Assembly (NCBI RefSeq): GCF_000009265.1
Contig: NC_008380.1
Span: forward strand, 749,501-813,500
DNA: 64,000 nucleotides
Origin: Rhizobium johnstonii 3841
GTDB taxonomy: Bacteria > Pseudomonadota > Alphaproteobacteria > Rhizobiales > Rhizobiaceae
Direction: 5' to 3'
How positions within the stretch are numbered: position 1 is the first letter of the stretch; each line of letters starts with the position of its first letter. Below are positions 42,898-53,976 of this stretch, in pieces. The notes beneath the pieces are model-generated. The model saw only the letters and a program-made list of their open reading frames with translations, had not been told where the DNA came from and did not search any database. The translations under genes were made by a program, and so were the position numbers.

Positions 42898-43923
42898 CTA
42901 GGCCTGGGGAACGGGACCGGTCGAGGCTCTGACGATCAGCTCTGTCTTCCAGAGCTCCTGGTCGGGGAAGGGGCCGGCCTGCTTCACCGTGCCGATTAGC
43001 CGTTGCGCGATGCGAACGCCCGCCGCCCGCAGTGAAGAGCGCGTCGTCGTCAGCGGCACGGAAAAGCTTTCCGGTTTCAGCAGCGGCAGCACGTCGTCAT
43101 GGGCGATCAGCGAGATATCCTCACCGAGCCGCAATCCGGCTTGGTTGACCGCGCGGATCGCGCCAAGCGCCAGCACCGTGCTGGAGCAGAGGATCGCCGT
43201 CGGCCGCTCCGGCAATTGCAGGAAATGTTCCATCGCCAGCAGGCCTTGTTCGTCCGTCATCAGCGCGTGGCTCGTGCAGCCATCCTCGAGCGTGAGCCCG
43301 CGCTCGGCAAGGGCCGATATGACGCCGTTCTTCCTGCGGATGGCGAAATCGAGATGCATCGGTCCGTTCATCAGCGCAAAGCGCGTATGACCGAGCTGCA
43401 GCAAGAGCCGCGTTGCATCGTAGAAGGCGCCTTCATTGTCGATGTCGAGATAGGGATAGTCCGGCTCCGAACCGAAGGACCGGCCGTGTACGACATAAGG
43501 CATCGAGAGCGATTTCAGCATGGCGAGCCGCGGGTCGTGGCCGCGCATATAGGCGACGAACAGGGCATCGACATTGCCGCTGATCGCAAGGCGGCGCAGC
43601 GCCGCCACCTCGTCATCCGGGTCGGCCGGCATGATGACGAAGTGGAAATCGTGGCGCACGGCCTCTTCGCCGAGCCCGGCCAGGAATTCACCGAAATGCA
43701 CGTCGGACTGGTGGCCGGGCGCCGTCGGCATGACGAGGCCGATCGAGCCTGCCTTGCCGGTCGCAAGCCGCTGCGCCGCCTTGTTCGGCCGGTATCCGGT
43801 CTCCTTGACAGCCTGGAGCACACGCTCCCGGGTCGCCTCATTGACCTCGGGATAGCCGTTGAGCGCCCGGCTCACCGTCGTCTGCGACAGCCCCAGCAAT
43901 TCCGATAGCTGTTTGAGATTCAC
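42898..43923 (-). CDS. aglR: LacI-family regulator of the agl genes, AglR
   Basis: Predicted repressor of alpha-glucoside uptake. 341 residues from a GTG at 43923 with GGGAGGAAG upstream. N-terminal LacI helix-turn-helix (MNLKQLSELLGLSQTTVSRA, about 1-20, then hinge NKAAQRLA), followed by a periplasmic-binding-protein-like sensor domain (about 60-335). It is divergent from aglE; two AAAGCGCTTT palindromes lie in the gap. The arrangement aglR-aglE-aglF-aglG-aglA-aglK matches Sinorhizobium. Confidence 0.92.
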   Translation of the reverse strand: MNLKQLSELLGLSQTTVSRALNGYPEVNEATRERVLQAVKETGYRPNKAAQRLATGKAGSIGLVMPTAPGHQSDVHFGEFLAGLGEEAVRHDFHFVIMPADPDDEVAALRRLAISGNVDALFVAYMRGHDPRLAMLKSLSMPYVVHGRSFGSEPDYPYLDIDNEGAFYDATRLLLQLGHTRFALMNGPMHLDFAIRRKNGVISALAERGLTLEDGCTSHALMTDEQGLLAMEHFLQLPERPTAILCSSTVLALGAIRAVNQAGLRLGEDISLIAHDDVLPLLKPESFSVPLTTTRSSLRAAGVRIAQRLIGTVKQAGPFPDQELWKTELIVRASTGPVPQA

Positions 43924-43992
43924 CTGCTATGCTTCCTCCCGGCCCCGCCCGTCTGCCGTCTTGAAAAGGCCTGCCGCCTCCCAGTGGCATCC

Positions 43993-44002
43993 AAAGCGCT
44001 TT
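43993..44002. promoter_or_regulatory. AglR operator candidate 1
   Basis: Perfect palindrome AAAGCGCTTT, the LacI/GalR-type operator shape with a central CG. It lies 70 nt upstream of the aglR start. Confidence 0.75.
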
Positions 44003-44163
44003 CAATTGTGTATCATGTGGCGCGCTTGACTCAAGAAAAATCGCTCCATATTTCCCGATAGGCGCTATTGCGCCGCGATATGCCGCTATATCTGGTGTGT
44101 TCACAGCGGGTTTTCGCGAATTGACTTGACTCCATTCCACCGAAAGTGGAATGAGTTGGGGGT

Positions 44164-44175
44164 CAAAGCGCTTTG
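44164..44175. promoter_or_regulatory. AglR operator candidate 2
   Basis: Perfect 12-bp palindrome CAAAGCGCTTTG, 57 nt before the aglE ATG. It shares the 10-bp core with operator 1, 171 bp away, a distance compatible with looping. Confidence 0.8.
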
Positions 44176-44232
44176 AAATTTCCTTATTGAGGGAATTCGG
44201 CGCGGTTGGGATTGTGATGGGAGGTTGATCAC

Positions 44233-45594
44233 ATGAAAAAGTCATTTTTGATGGGCGTTGCCGTGGCAGCGCTTTTTGCCGGTGCTGCGTCCGCGGCCGA
44301 TTTGAAATTTGCCCCGGGACAGGATTCCAAGTTCAACTGGAAGAGCTATGACGAGTTCAAGGCTGCTCATGCCGATCTGAAGGGTCAGCCGCTGACGATC
44401 TTCGGGCCGTGGCGCGGCGAGGACGAGGCGTTCTTCATGAGCGTGCTTGCCTATTTCACCGAAGCCACCGGCATCGATGCCAAATACTCCTCTTCCGAAA
44501 ACTACGAACAGCAGATTGTCATCGACACGCAGGCGGGCTCGCCGCCGAACATTGCCGTTCTGCCGCAGCCTGGCCTTCTGGCCGATCTCGCCAGCAAGGG
44601 CTTTCTGACGCCGCTCGGCGATGACAACTCCAAGTGGATCAAGGACAATTACGGCGCCGGCGACAGCTGGGTCGGTTACGGCACCTACAAGGGCAAGGAC
44701 GGCAAGGAAGCCTTCTACGCCTTCCCCTATAAGGCCGACGTAAAATCGCTGGTCTGGTACGTTCCGGAGAATTTCGAGGAAGCCGGTTACAAGATCCCGA
44801 CGACCATGGAAGAGCTGCATGCCCTGACCGACCAGATCGTCAAGGACGGCGGCGTTCCCTGGTGCATCGGTCTCGGTTCCGGCGGCGCCACCGGCTGGCC
44901 GGCGACCGACTGGGTCGAGGACATCATGCTGCGCATGCAGCCGCCGGAAGCCTACGACAAGTGGACGACCAACGAGCTGAAGTTCACCGATCCGGCCGTC
45001 GTCGCCGCGATCGACGAGTTCGGCAAGTTCGCCAAGAACGCGAAATACGTCGATGGCGGCGTCGCAGCCGTGGCCTCGACCGATTTCCGCGACAGCCCGA
45101 AGGGCCTCTTCGCGGTTCCGCCGAAGTGCTACATGCACCATCAGGCCTCGTTCATCCCGTCCTTCTTCCCTGAAGGCACGAAGCTCGGTCAGGATGCCGA
45201 CTTCTTCTACATGCCGACCTTTGCTTCGCATCCCGAACTCGGCAAGCCGGTTCTCGGCGCCGGCACGCTCGTCTCGATCGCCAAGGACTCGAAGGCTGCT
45301 CGCGCTTTCATCGACTTCCTGAAGACCCCGATCGCGCATGAGGTCTGGATGGCGCAGTCGAGCTTCCTGACGCCGTATAAGAGCGTCAGCACCGAGGCCT
45401 ATGCCAACCCGCAGATGAAGAAGGAAGGCGATATCCTGACCTCCGCCACCACCTTCCGCTTCGACGGTTCCGACCTGATGCCGGGCAAGATCGGCGCCGG
45501 CGCCTTCTGGACCGGCATGGTCGATTTCGTCGGCGGCAAGTCCGCTGAAGAGGCTGCAGGCGAAATCCAGAGCGCCTGGGACGGCATCAAGTAA
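44233..45594 (+). CDS. aglE: Alpha-glucoside ABC transporter substrate-binding protein AglE
   Basis: Periplasmic solute-binding protein for alpha-glucosides (sucrose, maltose, trehalose in Sinorhizobium). 453 residues with a clear signal peptide (about 1-22, ending AASA before ADLKFAPGQ) and the family-1 extracellular binding fold; GPWRGEDEAFFMSVLAYFTE opens the mature domain. First gene of the aglEFGAK run. A strong hairpin follows it and may set a higher AglE level than the permeases. Confidence 0.94.
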   Translation: MKKSFLMGVAVAALFAGAASAADLKFAPGQDSKFNWKSYDEFKAAHADLKGQPLTIFGPWRGEDEAFFMSVLAYFTEATGIDAKYSSSENYEQQIVIDTQAGSPPNIAVLPQPGLLADLASKGFLTPLGDDNSKWIKDNYGAGDSWVGYGTYKGKDGKEAFYAFPYKADVKSLVWYVPENFEEAGYKIPTTMEELHALTDQIVKDGGVPWCIGLGSGGATGWPATDWVEDIMLRMQPPEAYDKWTTNELKFTDPAVVAAIDEFGKFAKNAKYVDGGVAAVASTDFRDSPKGLFAVPPKCYMHHQASFIPSFFPEGTKLGQDADFFYMPTFASHPELGKPVLGAGTLVSIAKDSKAARAFIDFLKTPIAHEVWMAQSSFLTPYKSVSTEAYANPQMKKEGDILTSATTFRFDGSDLMPGKIGAGAFWTGMVDFVGGKSAEEAAGEIQSAWDGIK

Positions 45595-45606
45595 TCTTTC
45601 AAAATT

Positions 45607-45630
45607 ATGCCGCCGGCTTGCCGGCGGCAT
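45607..45630 (+). terminator. Hairpin between aglE and aglF
   Basis: Perfect 10-bp stem ATGCCGCCGG (45607-45616) with CCGGCGGCAT (45621-45630) and a 4-nt loop, 12 nt after the aglE stop, followed by GGCTTTG rather than a clean T-run. A likely partial terminator or mRNA-protecting hairpin. Confidence 0.7.
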
Positions 45631-45783
45631 GGCTTTGCATGACTGGCCGGACTCGCAAAGAGCCCGGCCATCGCAGGATATATTGTGATTGGGCAATACA
45701 AATAGATTGACGATGACCGGCGTTGACCGGTCAGAATAAAAACCGGTCGGAATAAGATCAGGGGAAGCAGGGGGAGGGACGAA

Positions 45784-46797
45784 ATGCTGTCGCAGATAGT
45801 GTCCGCTTTAAGCGTCGTGGTCGTTGCCGTTGTCGCGTGCTCGGCCTATTTCTATTTTTCGAACAAGATCCTGGATCTCGCTCTGCCGGTGAAGGATGGT
45901 GACATCCGCGCCGCATCGCGCAATCTTAACCGACGTGCGCTTGTCCGGCCGTGGTTGTTCATCGGCCCGGCGCTCTTCCTGCTCATCGTCTATCTCGTCT
46001 ATCCGGTTGTTGCGACCTTCATCCTCTCCTTCTACGACCGTGCCGGTCTGCAGTTCGTCGGCCTCGCCAACTACAAATGGGCGCTCGGCGACCGCGAATT
46101 CCGCCAGTCGATCTTCAACAACATTCTCTGGCTCGCCGTCGTGCCGGCTGCCTGCACTTTCTTCGGCCTCGTCATCGCCGTGATGACCGATCGCATCTGG
46201 TGGGGCAATATCGCCAAGAGCATCGTCTTCATGCCGATGGCGATCTCCTTCGTCGGCGCCTCGGTCATCTGGAAATTCATTTATGAATATCGCGGCGGCA
46301 ACGACGTCCAGATCGGCCTGCTGAACGCCATCGTGCAGACCTTCGGTGGTACGCCGGAGGTGTGGATCTCCATTCCCTTCTGGAACAACTTCTTCTTGAT
46401 GATCATTCTGATCTGGATCCAGACCGGTTTCGCCATGGTCATCCTGTCGGCCGCCCTTCGCGGCATCCCCGAGGAGACGATCGAAGCCGCCGTGATCGAC
46501 GGCGCCAATGGCTGGCAGATCTTCTGGCGCATCATGGTGCCGCAGGTCTGGGGTTCCATCGCCGTCGTCTGGACGACGATCACCATCCTCGTCCTCAAGG
46601 TCTTCGACATCGTGCTGACGATGACCAACGGCCAGTGGCAGACGATGGTGCTAGCGAACCTGATGTTCGACTGGATGTTCCGCGGCGGCGGCGATTCCGG
46701 CCGAAGTGCGGTCATCGCCATCATCATCATGCTCGCCGTCACGCCGATCATGGTCTGGAACGTGCGCCGCGCCAATCGCGAACTGAAGGGGCACTGA
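45784..46797 (+). CDS. aglF: Alpha-glucoside ABC permease AglF
   Basis: Inner-membrane permease of the MalF type. 337 residues with about seven membrane segments. The first (about 5-25, IVSALSVVVVAVVACSAYFY) precedes the core and is extra relative to six-segment permeases. The EAA loop that contacts the ATPase is at about 238-257 (EAAVIDGANGWQIFWRIMVP). Its stop is one base from the aglG ATG. Confidence 0.93.
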   Translation: MLSQIVSALSVVVVAVVACSAYFYFSNKILDLALPVKDGDIRAASRNLNRRALVRPWLFIGPALFLLIVYLVYPVVATFILSFYDRAGLQFVGLANYKWALGDREFRQSIFNNILWLAVVPAACTFFGLVIAVMTDRIWWGNIAKSIVFMPMAISFVGASVIWKFIYEYRGGNDVQIGLLNAIVQTFGGTPEVWISIPFWNNFFLMIILIWIQTGFAMVILSAALRGIPEETIEAAVIDGANGWQIFWRIMVPQVWGSIAVVWTTITILVLKVFDIVLTMTNGQWQTMVLANLMFDWMFRGGGDSGRSAVIAIIIMLAVTPIMVWNVRRANRELKGH

Positions 46798-46798
46798 G

Positions 46799-47962
46799 AT
46801 GACCGCTATCGGAAGCTACTTCAAGATCGGCCCCGCCCGGCTCTTCGTTCATCTCGCCGTTCTGCTGATCGTCATCATCTGGCTCATCCCGACGCTCGGC
46901 ATTTTCGTCAGCGCGCTTCGCGACAAGGACCAGATCGTTGTCTCCGGCTGGTGGACGGCCTTCGTCGGCTCGACGCAAACCGCCGCGGTCCGCCTCGGTA
47001 CACCCGACCAGCAAAAGCAAGAGGGCGCCAGCTACGTCATCTCAGGCAATGTGCTGGAAGGCCAGACCGGTCGCGAGGTGAAGGCCTTCGGCAACCGCGT
47101 GCAGCAGCCGGCCGCCTTCAAGGCCGGTGAGACCGCCGATCTCGGCGACGGCGAAACTCTGCAGATCAATAGCGACGGCAGCTACCGCTATGTGAAGAAC
47201 GCCGCCTTTTCGCCCGACCAACGCCCGCGGCGCATCTATGCATCCGTCTCCGCGCCGCCGGAATTCACGATGCAGAACTACAACACGGTTCTGACCAGCG
47301 AGGGCATCGGCCAATCCTTCATCAACTCGCTGACCGTGACGATTCCGGCGACGATCATCCCGATCCTGATTGCCGCTTTCGCCGCTTATGCCCTGAGCTG
47401 GATGGAGTTTCCCGGCCGCGGGCTGCTGATTGCGCTCGTCGTTGGCCTCATCGTCGTGCCACTGCAGATGTCGCTGATCCCGCTGCTGCGCCTCTACAAC
47501 GAGATCGGCAACATCCTCGGCCAGCCGTCGAAGACCTATCCCGGCATCTGGTTGGCCCATACCGCTTTCGGCATGCCGCTCGCCATCTATCTCTTGCGGG
47601 CCTATATCGCCGGCCTGCCGAAGGAGATCATCGAATCCGCCCGCGTCGACGGCGCGAGTGATTTCGAGATCTTCGTCCGCATCGTTTTGCCTCTGTCCTT
47701 CCCGGCACTCGCCTCCTTCGCCATCTTCCAGTTCCTGTGGGTGTGGAACGACCTGCTCGTCGCCATGGTCTTCCTCGGCACCGACAAGGACCACATCGTG
47801 CTGACCGGCAGCCTGAACGCGCTGCTCGGCTCGCGCGGCGGCAATTGGGAGATTTTGACGGCGTCAGCCTTCGTCACCATCATCGTGCCGCTACTCGTCT
47901 TCTTCGGGCTGCAGCGTTATCTGGTGCGCGGTCTGCTGGCGGGATCGGTCAAGGGAGGCTGA
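46799..47962 (+). CDS. aglG: Alpha-glucoside ABC permease AglG with large periplasmic insert
   Basis: Second permease, MalG type. 387 residues against about 280 for usual MalG proteins. After membrane segment 1 (about 17-39) there is a hydrophilic insert of roughly 110 residues (about 45-155, with GNVLEGQTGREVKAFG and GDGETLQINSDGSYRYVKN) before segment 2. The EAA loop is at about 280-299 (ESARVDGASDFEIFVRIVLP). Rhizobial AglG proteins share this length; the insert's role is not known to me. Confidence 0.93.
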   Translation: MTAIGSYFKIGPARLFVHLAVLLIVIIWLIPTLGIFVSALRDKDQIVVSGWWTAFVGSTQTAAVRLGTPDQQKQEGASYVISGNVLEGQTGREVKAFGNRVQQPAAFKAGETADLGDGETLQINSDGSYRYVKNAAFSPDQRPRRIYASVSAPPEFTMQNYNTVLTSEGIGQSFINSLTVTIPATIIPILIAAFAAYALSWMEFPGRGLLIALVVGLIVVPLQMSLIPLLRLYNEIGNILGQPSKTYPGIWLAHTAFGMPLAIYLLRAYIAGLPKEIIESARVDGASDFEIFVRIVLPLSFPALASFAIFQFLWVWNDLLVAMVFLGTDKDHIVLTGSLNALLGSRGGNWEILTASAFVTIIVPLLVFFGLQRYLVRGLLAGSVKGG

Positions 47963-47996
47963 CCATTCCCGAACGTGACTTCAAACAGGATATTCC

Positions 47997-49649
<1,653 letters not shown>

Positions 49650-49668
49650 GAACTAAGGGGAGAGAGAA

Positions 49669-50757
<1,089 letters not shown>

Positions 50758-50873
50758 GGCGGCCATTTTTGGGGTGATAGTCCTAAGAATTGTGCGGGAT
50801 GGGCTGAATTCTCACTTTCTGTTAAAGATCGGCTGCTACCTTTTCCTCGTCAATTTATGAGGGGGATAAGCAC

Positions 50874-51287
50874 GTGGCCGCTTCCAATCCGTCACAGCCA
50901 AAATCTCATTTCCTGAGCAAGGAAGAATCCTTCATGTATGACCGCGAGGCGCGGTTCAAGATGGAGGACACGATGAATGCGGCGCGCATCGAATATACGG
51001 AAAAGGGCGTCATGCACGCGGCTTCGCGCCGCTGCGACATTGTCCGGATTTCGATGAGCAGCGCGACACTCGCGATCCTGACCCAGTTCAACCTGCCGAA
51101 GCAGTTCTATCTGGATATTCCGGATGCCCGCATCACCAAGGTCGGCTGCCTGCTGATGAAGGTCAACGCCAACAACACGGTCGAAGTCCGCTTCCTGCGC
51201 CTGCTGACGCAGAAGGAGCTGAACAAGATCTTCGTCTACAGCACCCATCCGGCGCACCGCGACTACGTTCTCGATATCCGCGCCTGA
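50874..51287 (+). CDS. Small protein, possible degenerate PilZ domain
   Basis: 137 residues from a GTG with GAGGGGGA upstream. The centre SRRCDIVRISMSSATLAIL (about 51-69) recalls a PilZ c-di-GMP-binding region, but the second element lacks the usual Asp/Asn and Gly residues of the D/NxSxxG motif, so binding is doubtful. The rest is short beta-rich sequence ending AHRDYVLDIRA. It stands alone between aglK and the bidirectional terminator. Function unknown. Confidence 0.6.
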   Translation: MAASNPSQPKSHFLSKEESFMYDREARFKMEDTMNAARIEYTEKGVMHAASRRCDIVRISMSSATLAILTQFNLPKQFYLDIPDARITKVGCLLMKVNANNTVEVRFLRLLTQKELNKIFVYSTHPAHRDYVLDIRA

Positions 51288-51307
51288 GGGGCCATCCGAC
51301 TGAAATC

Positions 51308-51346
51308 AAAAACCCACGGGGTGCTGCGCGCGCCCCGTGGGTTTTT
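51308..51346. terminator. Bidirectional terminator between the PilZ-like gene and edd
   Basis: Perfect 14-bp stem AAAAACCCACGGGG (51308-51321) with CCCCGTGGGTTTTT (51333-51346). The A-run on the left and T-run on the right let it act on both convergent genes. Confidence 0.92.
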
Positions 51347-51367
51347 GTCTGTCTCCAGTGACCACGC

Positions 51368-53191
51368 TCAGTGGTGGAAGAGCACGCTCGCACCCTGGTC
51401 CGAAGGTCCGACGGCGCGGCGGAACGGTGCGAAGAGCTCGCGGCCCATCCCGAATTCATTGTCGGAAAGATCGACGACGACAGGTTCACGCTCGGCCATG
51501 TCGGCCGCATCGACGAGCACCTCGAGCGTGCCCTTGATCGCGTCGAGGCGAATGATGTCGCCCTCGCGGATGCGGGCGATCGGACCGCCGTCGACCGCTT
51601 CCGGCGTGACGTGGATCGCGGCCGGCACCTTGCCGGATGCGCCGGACATGCGCCCGTCGGTGAGCAGCGCCACGCGGAAGCCGCGGTCCTGCAGCACGCC
51701 GAGCGGTGGCGTCAGCTTGTGCAGTTCCGGCATGCCGTTCGCCTTCGGGCCCTGGAAGCGCACGACGGCGATGAAATCGCGGTTGAGCTTGCCTTCCTTG
51801 AAGGCGTCCTGCAGCGCCTGCTGGCTGTGGAAGATGATCGCCGGCGCTTCGATGATGTGACGCTCCGGCTTGACGGCGGATATCTTGATGACCGCCTTGC
51901 CGAGATTGCCGCGCAGCATCTTCAACCCGCCATTCGCCTGGAACGGCGTCTCGATGCTGGAGAGCACTTTGGGATCGACGCTTTTTTCCGGCGACGGCTC
52001 GCGCAGGACGGCGCCGTTTCCACCGAGACGGGCGTCGACCGTATACGCTGCAAGACCCTGGCCGAAGACGGTGCGCACGTCGTCATGCACCAAGCCGTGC
52101 TTCAACAGTTCCTTGATCAGGAAACCCATGCCGCCGGCCGCCTGGAAATGGTTCACGTCGGCCAGTCCGTTCGGATAGACGCGGGCAAGCAGCGGGACGA
52201 TTTCCGAAAGCTCGGCGATGTCCTGCCAGGTGAGCTGGATGCCGGCTGCCCGCGCCATGGCGACGAGGTGCAGCGTATGGTTGGTCGAGCCGCCGGTCGC
52301 ATGCAGGCCGACGACACCGTTGACGACCGAGCGCTCGTCGATCATCTCGCCCGCCGGCGTGAATTCGTTGCCGAGCGCGGTGATCGCCAGCGCCCGCTTG
52401 GCGGCTTCGCGCGTCAGCGCTTCGCGCAGCGGCGTGCCCGGATTGATGAAGGACGAGCCGGGCATGTGGAAGCCCATGATCTCCATCAGCATCTGGTTGG
52501 AATTGGCGGTGCCGTAGAAGGTGCAGGTGCCGGGGCCGTGATAGGATTTCGATTCCGCCTCCAGCAGTTCGGCGCGTCCGACCTTGCCTTCGGCGAAAAG
52601 CTGGCGCACACGCGACTTCTCGTCGTTCGGCAGGCCCGTGGTCATCGGACCGGCCGGAACGAAGATCGACGGCAGGTGGCCGAAGGACAGGGCTGCGATC
52701 ACCAGGCCCGGCACGATCTTGTCGCAGACGCCGAGGAAGAGGGCGGCATCGAACATGTTGTGCGACAGGCCGACGCCCGCCGACATGGCGATCAGGTCGC
52801 GCGAGAAGAGCGAGAGCTCCATGCCCGGCTGTCCCTGGGTGACGCCGTCGCACATCGCCGGCACGCCGCCGGCCACCTGCGCCACGCCGCCTGCTTCGGC
52901 GGCTGCCTCGCGGATGATCGCCGGATAGGTCTCGAACGGCTGGTGGGCCGAGAGCATGTCGTTATAGGCGGTGATGATGCCGAGATTGGGGATGCGGTCG
53001 CCGGCGAGCGCATCCTTGTCGGCGGGGGAACAGACCGCGAAGCCGTGGGCAAGATTGGCGCAGCCAAGCACTGAGCGCTGCACGCCCTGCGAGGCGGCCG
53101 CGCGCAGGCGTTCCAGATAGCGCTCGCGGGTGGGTTTCGAGCGTTCGACGATGCGATGGGTGATCGCAGAAATGCGTGCGTGAGCGGACAT
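51368..53191 (-). CDS. edd: Phosphogluconate dehydratase Edd
   Basis: Entner-Doudoroff enzyme converting 6-phosphogluconate to 2-keto-3-deoxy-6-phosphogluconate; a [4Fe-4S] IlvD/Edd-family dehydratase. 607 residues, the family length. Motifs: [40 protein letters not shown] (with a cluster Cys), and [20 protein letters not shown] near 510. Third gene of zwf-pgl-edd, 76 nt after pgl. Confidence 0.96.
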   Translation of the reverse strand: MSAHARISAITHRIVERSKPTRERYLERLRAAASQGVQRSVLGCANLAHGFAVCSPADKDALAGDRIPNLGIITAYNDMLSAHQPFETYPAIIREAAAEAGGVAQVAGGVPAMCDGVTQGQPGMELSLFSRDLIAMSAGVGLSHNMFDAALFLGVCDKIVPGLVIAALSFGHLPSIFVPAGPMTTGLPNDEKSRVRQLFAEGKVGRAELLEAESKSYHGPGTCTFYGTANSNQMLMEIMGFHMPGSSFINPGTPLREALTREAAKRALAITALGNEFTPAGEMIDERSVVNGVVGLHATGGSTNHTLHLVAMARAAGIQLTWQDIAELSEIVPLLARVYPNGLADVNHFQAAGGMGFLIKELLKHGLVHDDVRTVFGQGLAAYTVDARLGGNGAVLREPSPEKSVDPKVLSSIETPFQANGGLKMLRGNLGKAVIKISAVKPERHIIEAPAIIFHSQQALQDAFKEGKLNRDFIAVVRFQGPKANGMPELHKLTPPLGVLQDRGFRVALLTDGRMSGASGKVPAAIHVTPEAVDGGPIARIREGDIIRLDAIKGTLEVLVDAADMAEREPVVVDLSDNEFGMGRELFAPFRRAVGPSDQGASVLFHH

Positions 53192-53267
53192 GGAATATCC
53201 CTGCCTTGTTCGTTGTCTCTATCTGTTTCGGCGGCTCTGGCCTAAATCTCAATGGATCTAAGGCTGA

Positions 53268-53966
53268 TCAGGGAGCCCAGTAGATCTCGACCGGGGAAGT
53301 GGCCCGGCGCAGAACGGCGCGGATCGGCATTTCTGCCTCGTCACCGCTGCCTTCCGCCTTGGCGAGAACGTCTTTTTTGCCTTCGCCCTCAATATGGAGA
53401 ACCAGGAGTGCGGCATCCTGAAGACTGGAGAAGGTGAAGGTCAGGCGCGGCTCGCCTGCTCCTTCCGCTTCCATGGTGATGATGCCGCGCGGCGTCGATG
53501 CATCGATCGCCTTGGCAAGATTGCTGCCGCCGGGAAAGAACGAGGCGGTGTGTCCATCGCCACCCATGCCGAGGATGACGATATCGAAGGGTGAACTGAT
53601 CGCCCTGGTCTTCTCGGTTGCAAGCCTTGCCGCCTCCTCCGCGGAGGCAGCATCCTGGTAGAGCGGCAGGAAGTGTGCCGCCTTTGCCTTGTTCTGCAGC
53701 AGATTGGCATCGACCAGCAGATGGTTCGAGCGTGGATTGTCGGCCGGCACGAAACGTTCGTCGACAAGCGTGATCGTCACCTTGTCCCATGCGATGTCGC
53801 GCGTCGAAAGCGCCTGGAAGAAGACCTTCGGCGTGGAGCCGCCGGAAACGGCGATGGACGCCGTTCCGCGGGCGGCAATCGCCGCCGAAAGTGTATCCGC
53901 GACCTTGTCGGCGAGACTGCTGGCGAGGTCTGCGGCGCTGGCGAAGGAATGCAGGGTCGATGCCAT
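53268..53966 (-). CDS. pgl: 6-phosphogluconolactonase Pgl
   Basis: Hydrolyses 6-phosphogluconolactone, the Zwf product. 232 residues from the ATG at 53966 (MASTLHSFASAADLASSLAD), with AGGA upstream; the frame runs 14 codons further up but would overlap zwf. Motifs: VSGGSTPKVFFQALS, WDKVTITLVDERFVP and DIVILGMGGDGHTASFFPGG. It lies 10 nt after zwf. Confidence 0.94.
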   Translation of the reverse strand: MASTLHSFASAADLASSLADKVADTLSAAIAARGTASIAVSGGSTPKVFFQALSTRDIAWDKVTITLVDERFVPADNPRSNHLLVDANLLQNKAKAAHFLPLYQDAASAEEAARLATEKTRAISSPFDIVILGMGGDGHTASFFPGGSNLAKAIDASTPRGIITMEAEGAGEPRLTFTFSSLQDAALLVLHIEGEGKKDVLAKAEGSGDEAEMPIRAVLRRATSPVEIYWAP

Positions 53967-53976
53967 CGATTTCGTC

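Larger units (their letters stand above)
43924..44232. promoter_or_regulatory. aglR-aglE divergent regulatory region
   Basis: 309 bp without a gene. It contains both LacI-type operators and the two divergent promoters. A/T-rich stretches at about 44025-44060 and 44172-44190 would suit promoter elements, but no single -35/-10 pair is convincing. Confidence 0.6.

Noticed and set aside
51371..53074. 567-codon open frame on the plus strand
   Set aside because: Antisense shadow of edd; the minus-strand protein has full Edd motifs.
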